Assembly (NCBI GenBank): GCA_041648175.1
Contig: JBAZPO010000001.1
Span: 363,633-427,632 of the forward strand
Direction: 5' to 3'
Source of the DNA: Desulfobaccales bacterium
GTDB lineage: Bacteria > Desulfobacterota > Desulfobaccia > Desulfobaccales > 0-14-0-80-60-11
DNA: 64,000 nucleotides
The position numbers were made by a program, and so were the translations under genes. Shown here piece by piece: positions 50,433 to 57,679 of this stretch. The stretch's first letter is position 1. Every line of letters begins with the position of its first letter. Under the pieces are notes generated by a model, which was given only the letters and a program-made list of their open reading frames with translations, was not told the origin of the DNA and did not search any database.

Positions 50433-50888
50433 ATGCTGAAGAAACTGAGCCTGATGGTGAGCCTTGTGGGGCTGATAACCCTGTTGGTGGCTCCCCAGGG
50501 CTGGTCCCAGCAGCAGTTCTCCCCTGCCGCCGGGAATACACCCCGGCTTTACAACCCTCAAACGGTGGAAACCCTGATAGGCAACGTCGTCGCCTTCAAC
50601 CGCATACCCGCCAAACGGCCCGGCCGTCCCGACCGGGTGACAATGGTTCTGCAGACGGGCAAGGAAACGGTTAAAATACACTTGGGTCCCGCAGACTATC
50701 TCGACCGGCAGGCGCTCAAATTAGCCCCGGGCGACCAGGTGGAGGTCAAAGGCATGCGGATCACCCGTTCGAAGGCCACCATCTTTATCGCCGGTGCGGT
50801 AAAAAGAGGCGACCAGATCTTGCAGCTCAGGGACGACGCCACCGGGCGACCCCTGTGGGCCAAAAGCCAGAGACGCAATCTTACCTGA
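50433..50888 (+). CDS. Exported OB-fold-like protein, copy 2
   Basis: A 151-aa paralogue of the protein at 49278. A signal peptide (MLKKLSLMVSLVGLITLLVA) precedes a mature domain with TVETLIGNVVAFNRIP, VTMVLQTGKETVKIHLGP, LAPGDQVEVKGMRITRSK and RGDQILQLRDD. The GD-x-VEVKG strand is typical of OB-like barrels. Flanks the DUF4405 protein on the other side. A palindromic GGGGGAGGC/GCCTCCCCC hairpin follows at 50904-50926. Confidence 0.75.
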   Translation: MLKKLSLMVSLVGLITLLVAPQGWSQQQFSPAAGNTPRLYNPQTVETLIGNVVAFNRIPAKRPGRPDRVTMVLQTGKETVKIHLGPADYLDRQALKLAPGDQVEVKGMRITRSKATIFIAGAVKRGDQILQLRDDATGRPLWAKSQRRNLT

Positions 50889-50903
50889 TTTCACCTTCAG
50901 GGT

Positions 50904-50926
50904 GGGGGAGGCCGCCAGCCTCCCCC
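50904..50926 (+). terminator. Hairpin after the OB-fold-like gene
   Basis: GGGGGAGGC and GCCTCCCCC pair perfectly around CGCCA. No T-run follows, so termination would be weak or Rho-assisted. Confidence 0.55.
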
Positions 50927-51183
50927 TCTAAGGCCGAGGCCCTGCGGATTAACCTGAATGGCTAGTCTCGCCCCTGATTACCCAGTACCGGATAAATTTG
51001 ACCTCTGTTGGTCAATTCTGCAATTAGATAAAAATTGACCACGATTCGGAGATATGCGAAACTCAAAAGGTTCCGGTGTCTGGCCGTAATAGTCAGGCCC
51101 TGTCCGGAGGGAATCAGCCCGGCATTATCAATCCGCACGTGATTCCCCCTCACAGCGAAATTCTTGTGGATGAAAGGTGAGAA

Positions 51184-52062
51184 ATGAGCGTTCTCGTAAA
51201 TAACGATACGCGGGTGGTGGTTCAGGGGATTACCGGCAAGGAAGGCTCCTTCCATGCCCGGGCTTGCGCCGAATACGGCACCAAGGTGGTGGCCGGGGTG
51301 ACTCCGGGCAAAGGTGGCCAAAAGATGGATGAGGTTCCGGTATTTAACACCGTGGCCCGGGCCGTGACCGACACGGGCGCCAATACCTCTCTGATCTTTG
51401 TGCCTCCGGCCTTCGCTGCCGACGCCATCCTGGAGTCTGCGGCCGCAGGGATCAAGGTGGCGGTGTGCATCACCGAGGGCATCCCCACCCTGGACATGGT
51501 GCGGGTGATGGCTGCGCTTAAGGATTCGGACTGCCGCCTCATCGGCCCCAACTGCCCGGGTATCATTTCCCCCGGCCAGGCCAAGGTGGGCATCATGCCC
51601 GGTCACATCCATAGGCCCGGCCCCATGGGTTTGGTCTCCCGCAGCGGCACCTTGACCTACGAAGCCGTGCACCAACTCACTCTGTTGGGCATCGGCCAGA
51701 GCACCTGCGTGGGCATCGGCGGCGACCCCATCATCGGTACCAACTTCATCGACATGCTGAAGTTGTTTGAGGCCGACCCCCAGACCAAGGGCATTGTAAT
51801 GATCGGCGAAATCGGCGGCACCGCCGAGGAAGAAGCCGCGGCCTATATCTCCCAGCACGTGACCAAACCGGTGGTGAGTTTCATTGCCGGCCAGACCGCG
51901 CCTCCGGGCAAACGCATGGGACATGCCGGGGCCATCATCTCAGGCGGTAGCGGTAAGGCCTCCGACAAGATGGCTGCCCTGACCAAGGCCGGGGTGACCG
52001 TAGTGGCCAATATCGGGGATCTGGGACAAGCGGCCAAGAAAGTGATGGGTCAGAGCGTCTAA
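51184..52062 (+). CDS. sucD: Succinate--CoA ligase, alpha subunit
   Basis: SucD (292 aa), the CoA-binding, phospho-histidine subunit. MSVLVNNDTRVVVQGITGKEG starts the Rossmann domain; GPNCPGIISPGQAKVGIMPG and SRSGTLTYEAVHQLT are the CoA and ligase motifs; KRMGHAGAIISGGSG carries the His that is phosphorylated. Length typical. It has its own upstream region (50927-51183) with repeated TTGACC/GGTCAA half-sites at about 50998-51040. Separated from sucC by three genes. Confidence 0.95.
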   Translation: MSVLVNNDTRVVVQGITGKEGSFHARACAEYGTKVVAGVTPGKGGQKMDEVPVFNTVARAVTDTGANTSLIFVPPAFAADAILESAAAGIKVAVCITEGIPTLDMVRVMAALKDSDCRLIGPNCPGIISPGQAKVGIMPGHIHRPGPMGLVSRSGTLTYEAVHQLTLLGIGQSTCVGIGGDPIIGTNFIDMLKLFEADPQTKGIVMIGEIGGTAEEEAAAYISQHVTKPVVSFIAGQTAPPGKRMGHAGAIISGGSGKASDKMAALTKAGVTVVANIGDLGQAAKKVMGQSV

Positions 52063-52065
52063 TCC

Positions 52066-52656
52066 ATGAAGATCCTGCTCCATATCTGCTGTGCCCCCTG
52101 CGCGACATATCCGGCGGCAACGCTGTTAGACTCGGGACACCAGGTGCGGGGCTTTTTCTTCAATCCCAACATTCATCCGTATCAGGAGTTTTCGCGTCGG
52201 ATGGCCGCCCTGGAAGACTACACCGGCAAAACCGGACTTCCCATCATCTGGGACCGCACCTATGACCTGGAAGGGTTTTTGCGGCGGATCGTTTTTAGAG
52301 AGCAGGAACGGTGCCGGTTTTGTTACCACCTGCGCCTGACGGCCGCGGCGAAGGTGGCCCGCAGTGGCAAGTTCGATGCCTTCACCTCCACCCTCCTCTA
52401 CAGCAAATTTCAGAACCACGCGCTGATCCGGGAGTTAGGGGATCAGGTGGGACGAGATGTGGGAGTGCCGTTTTACTACGAGGATTTCCGACAGGGCTGG
52501 GAGACAGGCATAACCCAGTCTAAACAGATGGGGCTCTACCGTCAGCAATACTGCGGCTGCATCTTTAGTGAACGGGACCGTTTTCTGCATCCGCCCAGGA
52601 ATAGTCGGGGAACGGGCCTGCCAGACAGTGTCCCTGAACCTGCAAAAAAAGCTTAA
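52066..52656 (+). CDS. queH: Epoxyqueuosine reductase QueH
   Basis: QueH (196 aa, DUF208) makes queuosine in tRNA from epoxyqueuosine. The conserved Cys pairs are present: HICCAPCATYP (Cys9, Cys10, Cys13), CRFCYHLRL and QQYCGCIFSE, which ligate a 4Fe-4S cluster and a metal centre. FNPNIHPYQEFSRR and STLLYSKFQNH are also typical. It starts 3 bases after sucD and is probably co-transcribed with it. The C-terminal tail is short and variable. Confidence 0.93.
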   Translation: MKILLHICCAPCATYPAATLLDSGHQVRGFFFNPNIHPYQEFSRRMAALEDYTGKTGLPIIWDRTYDLEGFLRRIVFREQERCRFCYHLRLTAAAKVARSGKFDAFTSTLLYSKFQNHALIRELGDQVGRDVGVPFYYEDFRQGWETGITQSKQMGLYRQQYCGCIFSERDRFLHPPRNSRGTGLPDSVPEPAKKA

Positions 52657-52687
52657 GGTTAAACCCGGTTCTTTCGATAAGATAATC

Positions 52688-53092
52688 ATGATGAATTCGT
52701 GGCTGACGTTGAGCAATCGCCAGGAAAATCTGAAGCTGTTAATGGATTATGTTCGGAAATGGGCCGGGGAGCACAGTTTGCCGCCGAACCGCCAGCAAAG
52801 TCTTGAGAAGGCAGCCGAGGAAATTTTTCACCACCTGGTGAATCATGCCTATCGGCATGACCAGCCCGGCTCTATCGCCGTGTCTCTCGAGGAAAAGGGG
52901 CCCCGACTGCGCCTAACCTTTGAAGATGATGCCGCCCCTCACAATGCCAGCAGCCTCAGCGGCCTTCCGGCCCCTGACAACCCTGACCCGGCCAGCTGCA
53001 TCCTTTATAACGGGTTACAGCAACTGGCCGAAAGTGTCGTTTATTATCGCACTGCGGACCGCAAAAACCGGATGGTAATCTTTCTGACCTAG
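52688..53092 (+). CDS. RsbW-like ATPase (anti-sigma/HATPase_c family)
   Basis: A 134-aa protein with the serine-kinase-type HATPase fold. EKAAEEIFHHLVNHAYRH is the N-box, and LRLTFEDDAAPHNASSL the G1 box (usually VxDxGxxFD), with a C-terminal VYYRTADRKNRMVIFL strand. Such proteins bind and inhibit sigma factors or phosphorylate anti-antagonists. No antagonist gene is adjacent. The start (52688 or 52691) lies 29 bases after queH; the longer upstream frame overlaps queH and is rejected. Confidence 0.75.
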   Translation: MMNSWLTLSNRQENLKLLMDYVRKWAGEHSLPPNRQQSLEKAAEEIFHHLVNHAYRHDQPGSIAVSLEEKGPRLRLTFEDDAAPHNASSLSGLPAPDNPDPASCILYNGLQQLAESVVYYRTADRKNRMVIFLT

Positions 53093-53164
53093 AGTGGCGG
53101 CAGAATTGAAAGGGAAAGAATGCCCCGGCGGCGGGGCAGGTTCGATTTGCCCCGCCGGCTAAAA

Positions 53165-53581
53165 TCAACGGGAGTATTGCTGGGCCTTGCGAAAAGCCTC
53201 TTGAGCTTCCTTCTCCTTGCCTCGCTCCTTGAGAAATTCTCCCAAAAAATTCCAGCCTTCGCCATAATCGGGCTTCAGGGTGACGGCCTTCCGCAGTTCG
53301 GCTTCCGCCTCCGCGTAGTTACCGGCCCGGGCCAGAGAGCTACCCAGCAGGCTATGGGCTTCCGCCCAGTCCGGCCTGATGCCCAGCGCCGCGCGAAAAG
53401 ATTTCGCGGCTTCTTCATCCCGGCCTTCTCCCGACAGAATGAGCCCAGATTTGAGATAATCCTGGGCCGCCCGCAGATTCGCAGCTTTGACCTTGTCGGC
53501 GCCGCTGTCGGCGAACATCTGGGTGCCGGCGCCTAATACCAGGCACATCATTACCGCCATTACCACCAGCCATCGCGTCAT
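53165..53581 (-). CDS. Exported TPR protein
   Basis: A 138-aa protein. A signal peptide (RWLVVMAVMMCLVLGAGTQMFA) precedes about three TPR-type helical repeats (LKSGLILSGEGRDEEAAKSF; LLGSSLARAGNYAEAEAELR; FLGEFLKERGKEKEAQEAF). It should act as a periplasmic or lipid-side protein-binding adaptor. Last gene of the reverse-strand run glmM-coaX-nitroreductase-TPR; partner unknown. Confidence 0.85.
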   Translation of the reverse strand: MTRWLVVMAVMMCLVLGAGTQMFADSGADKVKAANLRAAQDYLKSGLILSGEGRDEEAAKSFRAALGIRPDWAEAHSLLGSSLARAGNYAEAEAELRKAVTLKPDYGEGWNFLGEFLKERGKEKEAQEAFRKAQQYSR

Positions 53582-53661
53582 GCTCGTTTCTCCCTGAGAT
53601 TGTCAGGCACAGTCAAGGCTTATGCCCCGCATCCTGTCAAATTTTCTCAAGCGCTTGCCAA

Positions 53662-54399
53662 TTAAGCCAGCGGCCCCACGGAGGCCAGATAGAGGGCCAC
53701 TTCTTCGGCTTCGTCCACGCCAACGATCTGCTCCACTTCCTCGTCAAAGAAGGCCCCCACCGGGCAGACGCCCAGGTTAAGGGCCGTGGCGGCCAGCATC
53801 AGGTTCTGGCAGATGTGGCCGGCATCAAAAAACAGATAGCGCACCGCCCGTTCCCGGTATTTCCACCGGGCCCGGTTCAATACCCCGGTCCAGATAAACA
53901 CCGCGCCCGCCTCGGCCAGAAAACTTTGGGAGAGCCCGGCATTCGCCAGGGGCTGACGAAAATCACCGGCTGCCACCAATTCCAGGGCAAAATCCAGTAC
54001 CTGAAAATGCCAGATGCCCGGCGTCACGCCCTCGACTTGATGTACCGCCAGATAGGTCTCGACTGGGTAGAGGGCCCCGGCCGATGGTGAGGCCCGGAAA
54101 TGATAGCCGCCCATGGCCCCGGTGATCCCCTGGGTGGCCCAAAGGAGGGCGGCTAGTTCCGCCTGGTTCAAGAGCCGGTTCACGTAATCGCGCTGGGAGC
54201 GGCGCGCCGCCACGGCTTGCCATAGGTCCACGTCCCGGCGGCCGGACTCGGGGTCCAGGCTGAGTCGCTGGACCGCGTCCGGATACTCCTTATAAAGAGG
54301 AGCCCGGGGATAGGCCAGAGTCCTTTCCGCCATGGTGCGCCGCGCATAGCGGGTCTCCTTGAGGTACCGGCGGCCGACCCCGGTTTCCTCAAGGCTCAT
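53662..54399 (-). CDS. SagB/ThcOx-type nitroreductase-fold protein
   Basis: A 245-aa FMN-dependent oxidoreductase of the SagB/ThcOx group: AVAARRSQRDY is the FMN-binding Arg/Ser motif, LLWATQGITGAMGGYHFRAS and PSAGALYPVETYLAVH follow, and HICQNLMLAATALNLGVCPV the C-terminal FMN loop. Such enzymes oxidise azolines in peptide natural products or serve other redox reactions; no leader-peptide or YcaO gene is seen here. The start at 54399 overlaps the coaX stop as ATGA, and removes an upstream frame made of coaX shadow. Confidence 0.85.
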   Translation of the reverse strand: MSLEETGVGRRYLKETRYARRTMAERTLAYPRAPLYKEYPDAVQRLSLDPESGRRDVDLWQAVAARRSQRDYVNRLLNQAELAALLWATQGITGAMGGYHFRASPSAGALYPVETYLAVHQVEGVTPGIWHFQVLDFALELVAAGDFRQPLANAGLSQSFLAEAGAVFIWTGVLNRARWKYRERAVRYLFFDAGHICQNLMLAATALNLGVCPVGAFFDEEVEQIVGVDEAEEVALYLASVGPLA

Positions 54400-55199
54400 A
54401 GCGCTCCTCCCTTGAGACGATCTTCCCGGCGGGGACGGTTGCGCTCGTAGATGATCTTCAGGCCTTTGAGGGTCAGATAATCGTCCACCGTGTCGATGCT
54501 CTTGGTTTCCGAAGCGATGAGGCAGGCCAAGCCACCGGTGGCGATCACCCGGGGAGCAGTGCCCAGGGCCTCCTTGATGCGGTGCACAATACCGTCCACC
54601 AGCCCCGCATAACCATAGATGATCCCCGCGTTCATGCTGCTGATGGTATCTTTGGCAATAATGCTCTTGGGCTTGGCGAATATCTCCACCCGAGGCAGCT
54701 TGGAAGCCTTGAGAAAAAGAGCCTCGCACGAAATCATCACTCCCGGCGCAATGACCCCGCCCATATACTCTCCGTGCCGGGACACCACGTCAAAGGTAGT
54801 CGCGGTCCCAAAGTCCACCACCACGACGGCCCCGTGCACCTGCTCATAGGCCGCCACTGCGTTGACGATACGGTCGGCTCCCACTTCCCGGGGGTTGTCA
54901 TAGTGGATGGGCATACCGGTCTTGATCCCGGGACCCACCCACAAAGGCCGGACTTTTAGATAACGCTGGGCGAACCCCTCCAGGGTGTTGTTCATGGGGG
55001 GGACCACGCAGGAAATGATCAGGTCGGTGCCCGGGGTCAGGGTTAGCTCCTGGGCCTGAAAGAGGTTGCGCAGCAAAATGCCGAACTCGTCCACGGTGGC
55101 TTCTTTTTCCGTCCGGATGCGCCAGTCGCTCAAGATCTGGCCGTCCTCATAGACGCCGATCACCGTATTGGTATTCCCCACATCCATCACCAGCAGCAT
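54396..55199 (-). CDS. coaX: Type III pantothenate kinase
   Basis: CoaX (267 aa) phosphorylates pantothenate, the first step of CoA synthesis. MLLVMDVGNTNTVIGVYEDG is the typical N-terminal phosphate loop; ISCVVPPMN, VGADRIVNAVAAYE and VDFGTATTFDVV carry the active-site Asp residues; ATGGLA the nucleotide loop. The start at 55199 has GGAG 8 bases upstream and gives the canonical N-terminus; an ATG at 55214 is less likely. Overlaps the SagB-like start. The first gene of the same run is glmM. Confidence 0.92.
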   Translation of the reverse strand: MLLVMDVGNTNTVIGVYEDGQILSDWRIRTEKEATVDEFGILLRNLFQAQELTLTPGTDLIISCVVPPMNNTLEGFAQRYLKVRPLWVGPGIKTGMPIHYDNPREVGADRIVNAVAAYEQVHGAVVVVDFGTATTFDVVSRHGEYMGGVIAPGVMISCEALFLKASKLPRVEIFAKPKSIIAKDTISSMNAGIIYGYAGLVDGIVHRIKEALGTAPRVIATGGLACLIASETKSIDTVDDYLTLKGLKIIYERNRPRREDRLKGGAL

Positions 55200-55215
55200 G
55201 GGCTTGGTCTCCATC

Positions 55216-56574
55216 TCAGTTCAATATGGTCTCCAGCCCCTGCGCCAGATCTTGGGCTACTTGCTGGATCAGCGAGTCATTCTCACCTTCAGCCATGATG
55301 CGCAACTTGGGCTCCGTCCCGGAATACCGCACCAGAAGCCTTCCGGTGGCCCCCAAGCGTTTTTCCGCCTCTTGAATGGCCTGACGGGCTTGGGGCACCG
55401 TCTTCAGGTCTTTTTTTTCTTTGACCATGATGTTGATCAGGATCTGGGGACATTTCTGTACAACGCGGGTTAGCTCCGCCAGCGGCTTGTTTTGCCGCAG
55501 CATCACGGCCAGCAACCGCAGTGCCGTGAGAATTCCGTCTCCGGTAGTAGTGTGGTTCAGGAAGATCACGTGGCCAGACTGCTCGCCGCCTAGAACATAG
55601 CCGCCCTTGAGCATAGCCTCCACGACATAACGGTCGCCCACATCGGTCCGCAGGAGGCGAATCCCCTTGGCTTTCAGGGCCAATTCCAGGCCCAGGTTGC
55701 TCATGACGGTGCCCACCACGGTCTTGCGCCGCAACCGCTCCCGCTCCAGCATATCCAGGGCGCAAATCCCCAGGATGTGGTCGCCGTCCACGATTTCGCC
55801 CCGGTGGTCCACCATGATGACCCGATCCCCGTCTCCGTCAAAAGCCAGACCCAGATCGGCCCCCTGGCGTTTCACCAGGACCGCCATGCCTTCAGGGCTG
55901 GTAGCGCCGCACTTGCGATTAATATTCCTGCCGTTGGGTCTCACCCCCATGGGGATAACCTCGGCCCCCAATTCGGTGAAGATTTCCGGCGCAATCCGGT
56001 AGGTGGCCCCATGGGCGCAGTCCACCACAATCTTCAACCCATCCATCTCCAATTCCTTGGGGAAAGTGCTCTTTAGAAAGGAGATATACCGGCCCCGGGC
56101 ATCGTCGATACGGAACGCCTGGCCCACCTCGGTGGCGGTGGGGCTGGCCCCATCCAACTCCGGTTGGGTCATCAAAGTCTCGATGCGAGCCTCCAGCTCA
56201 TCCGGGAGCTTGAAGCCGCTGCCGGAGAAAAACTTGATGCCGTTGTCCTGATAAGGGTTGTGGGACGCGGAAATGACCACCCCGGCGTCGGCCCGCATGG
56301 AAGAGGTGATGTGGGCAATCCCTGGGGTAGGAAATGGCCCTAACAGCAAGACGTCCACCCCCATGGAGCAGATGCCCGCCACGATGGCGTATTCCAGGAG
56401 GTAGCCCGAAATCCGGGTGTCTTTGCCCACTACAATGCGGTGCCGCCCCGGACCATACTTGATGACATAGGCCAGGGCCCTACCCAATTGCAAAGCCACT
56501 TCGGCAGTCATGGGATAGACATTGGCCACCCCCCGCACGCCGTCAGTGCCGAAAAGTTTACGTGTGTCCGTCAT
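55216..56574 (-). CDS. glmM: Phosphoglucosamine mutase
   Basis: GlmM (452 aa) converts glucosamine-6-phosphate to glucosamine-1-phosphate for peptidoglycan and lipopolysaccharide. RKLFGTDGVRGVANVYPMT is the N-terminal loop, VVISASHNPYQDNGIKFF contains the phosphoserine, DGDGDRVIMVD the magnesium site, and VRYSGTEPKLRIMAEGE the phosphate-binding end. The start at 56574 (MTDTRKLFGTDG) is chosen over a longer frame. Followed by coaX after 16 bases; the pair is a common arrangement. Confidence 0.95.
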   Translation of the reverse strand: MTDTRKLFGTDGVRGVANVYPMTAEVALQLGRALAYVIKYGPGRHRIVVGKDTRISGYLLEYAIVAGICSMGVDVLLLGPFPTPGIAHITSSMRADAGVVISASHNPYQDNGIKFFSGSGFKLPDELEARIETLMTQPELDGASPTATEVGQAFRIDDARGRYISFLKSTFPKELEMDGLKIVVDCAHGATYRIAPEIFTELGAEVIPMGVRPNGRNINRKCGATSPEGMAVLVKRQGADLGLAFDGDGDRVIMVDHRGEIVDGDHILGICALDMLERERLRRKTVVGTVMSNLGLELALKAKGIRLLRTDVGDRYVVEAMLKGGYVLGGEQSGHVIFLNHTTTGDGILTALRLLAVMLRQNKPLAELTRVVQKCPQILINIMVKEKKDLKTVPQARQAIQEAEKRLGATGRLLVRYSGTEPKLRIMAEGENDSLIQQVAQDLAQGLETILN

Positions 56575-56672
56575 GCCTGTCTGGCTCCAGTGAACTTGAA
56601 GGTCATCGCTACTCAAGTGATGCCTCATTTTTTACCATAATCTCCAGCAAATAACACTATGCGGCCAGGGAT

Positions 56673-56879
56673 TTAGGCGGCCTCCTCCTGCCAATGGATG
56701 CACTGGACCGGACACTGGTCGATGGCCAGTTGAATCTGGTCTTCCGGCGCGCCGGTAGGATCGATGACCTCGGAATGCCCCAATAACTCGTTAAGCTTAA
56801 ATACGGCGGGACAGACCGCCTCGCAGTTGCCACAGGCGATGCACTCATCAGTGTCGATCACCGGAACTTTCTTTGTCAT
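56673..56879 (-). CDS. Single-cluster 4Fe-4S ferredoxin 1
   Basis: A 68-aa ferredoxin. CIACGNCEAVCP and the distal CPVQCIHW give the CxxCxxC...C pattern of one 4Fe-4S cluster, with the extra Cys typical of Desulfovibrio-type ferredoxins. The sequence between (VFKLNELLGHSEVIDPTGAP) is the usual acidic surface. It is a close paralogue of the ferredoxin at 57434; the cupin protein lies between them. Likely carries electrons for low-potential enzymes, partner unknown. Confidence 0.93.
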   Translation of the reverse strand: MTKKVPVIDTDECIACGNCEAVCPAVFKLNELLGHSEVIDPTGAPEDQIQLAIDQCPVQCIHWQEEAA

Positions 56880-56930
56880 GGTTCATCCCTCCTGACAGTC
56901 ATTCGTGAGCCCTCTGTAAAAGTATTGGTA

Positions 56931-56952
56931 GCACAGGCTTTTCAGCCTGTGC
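56931..56952. repeat. GCACAGGC-type hairpin repeat
   Basis: GCACAGGC and GCCTGTGC around TTTTCA, preceded by TTGGTA. One of the dispersed family. Confidence 0.75.
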
Positions 56953-57052
56953 GGGGTAAACCTTTTCGGAACAATCTCTCATGCTCACTCGCAAAAATGA
57001 AAAGTCTCTAAAATTTACTCTCAACTTTGAACCTTGAACTTTGAACTCTCTG

Positions 57053-57370
57053 TTAAATCGGCGGGGCGATGGTGACCAGGAGGCGCACATCGGTTTTCGC
57101 TCTCAACCCGTGCGGCTCAGCGATGTCAGAGATGACCACATCCCCCGGCTTGGCCGGAAAGGAGGTCCCATCCTTGCCCAAAAATTCACCTTCCCCTTCG
57201 ATGATCACCAGGCTCACCTGACCTTCGATATCATGGGCATGCACCGGCAATTCCTGCCCGGCTTTGAAGTTAAAATTGATGACCTTAAAATACGCGGAAT
57301 CGTGAACCAGTAACCTCCCGAACCCCTTTTCGGCAAACTGTCCGGCTTCGAAAAGATTGACCTTTTTCAT
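57053..57370 (-). CDS. Cupin-domain protein
   Basis: A 105-aa small cupin. KVINFNFKAGQELPVHAHDI (G-x5-HxH motif 1 with a following Asp/Glu) and GEGEFLGKDGTSFPAKPGDVV with EPHGLRAKTDVRLLV (motif 2, His) would bind one metal. Function unknown; the size fits single-domain sugar- or stress-related cupins. It is encoded between two paralogous ferredoxins and upstream of the ADP-forming ligase on the same strand, so co-expression is likely. Confidence 0.88.
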   Translation of the reverse strand: MKKVNLFEAGQFAEKGFGRLLVHDSAYFKVINFNFKAGQELPVHAHDIEGQVSLVIIEGEGEFLGKDGTSFPAKPGDVVISDIAEPHGLRAKTDVRLLVTIAPPI

Positions 57371-57433
57371 GGGCTTGTCCTCCTCGTTGGGTCCGCCTGG
57401 CCTGTGCCAAACGGCTTCCCTGATATTTTCCGC

Positions 57434-57640
57434 CTACCCCATCGCGTCTGCCCAATGAATACATTGAACCGGGCAGGCGTCGATGGCCTCCTGGATCTTC
57501 TCATCCGGCGCTCCTCCGGGGTTCATGACCTGGGCAAATCCCAGGGTTTCGTTCACCGTAAAAACCTCGGGGCAGATTTCCTCACAGGTGCCGCAAGCAA
57601 TGCACTCATCTTCCACCACATAAGGGACATGGTCCGCCAT
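57434..57640 (-). CDS. Single-cluster 4Fe-4S ferredoxin 2
   Basis: A 68-aa ferredoxin with CIACGTCEEICPEVF and CPVQCIHWADAMG. Same length and Cys pattern as the ferredoxin at 56673, including the C-terminal Cys pair. Lies between the cupin gene and the ADP-forming acyl-CoA ligase, all on the reverse strand. Possible electron carrier for a ferredoxin-dependent oxidoreductase that makes acyl-CoA for the ligase; that is inference. Confidence 0.93.
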   Translation of the reverse strand: MADHVPYVVEDECIACGTCEEICPEVFTVNETLGFAQVMNPGGAPDEKIQEAIDACPVQCIHWADAMG

Positions 57641-57679
57641 ATTTTGGCCTTCTCCTTATCCTGTCTATCCTGTTAAAAA

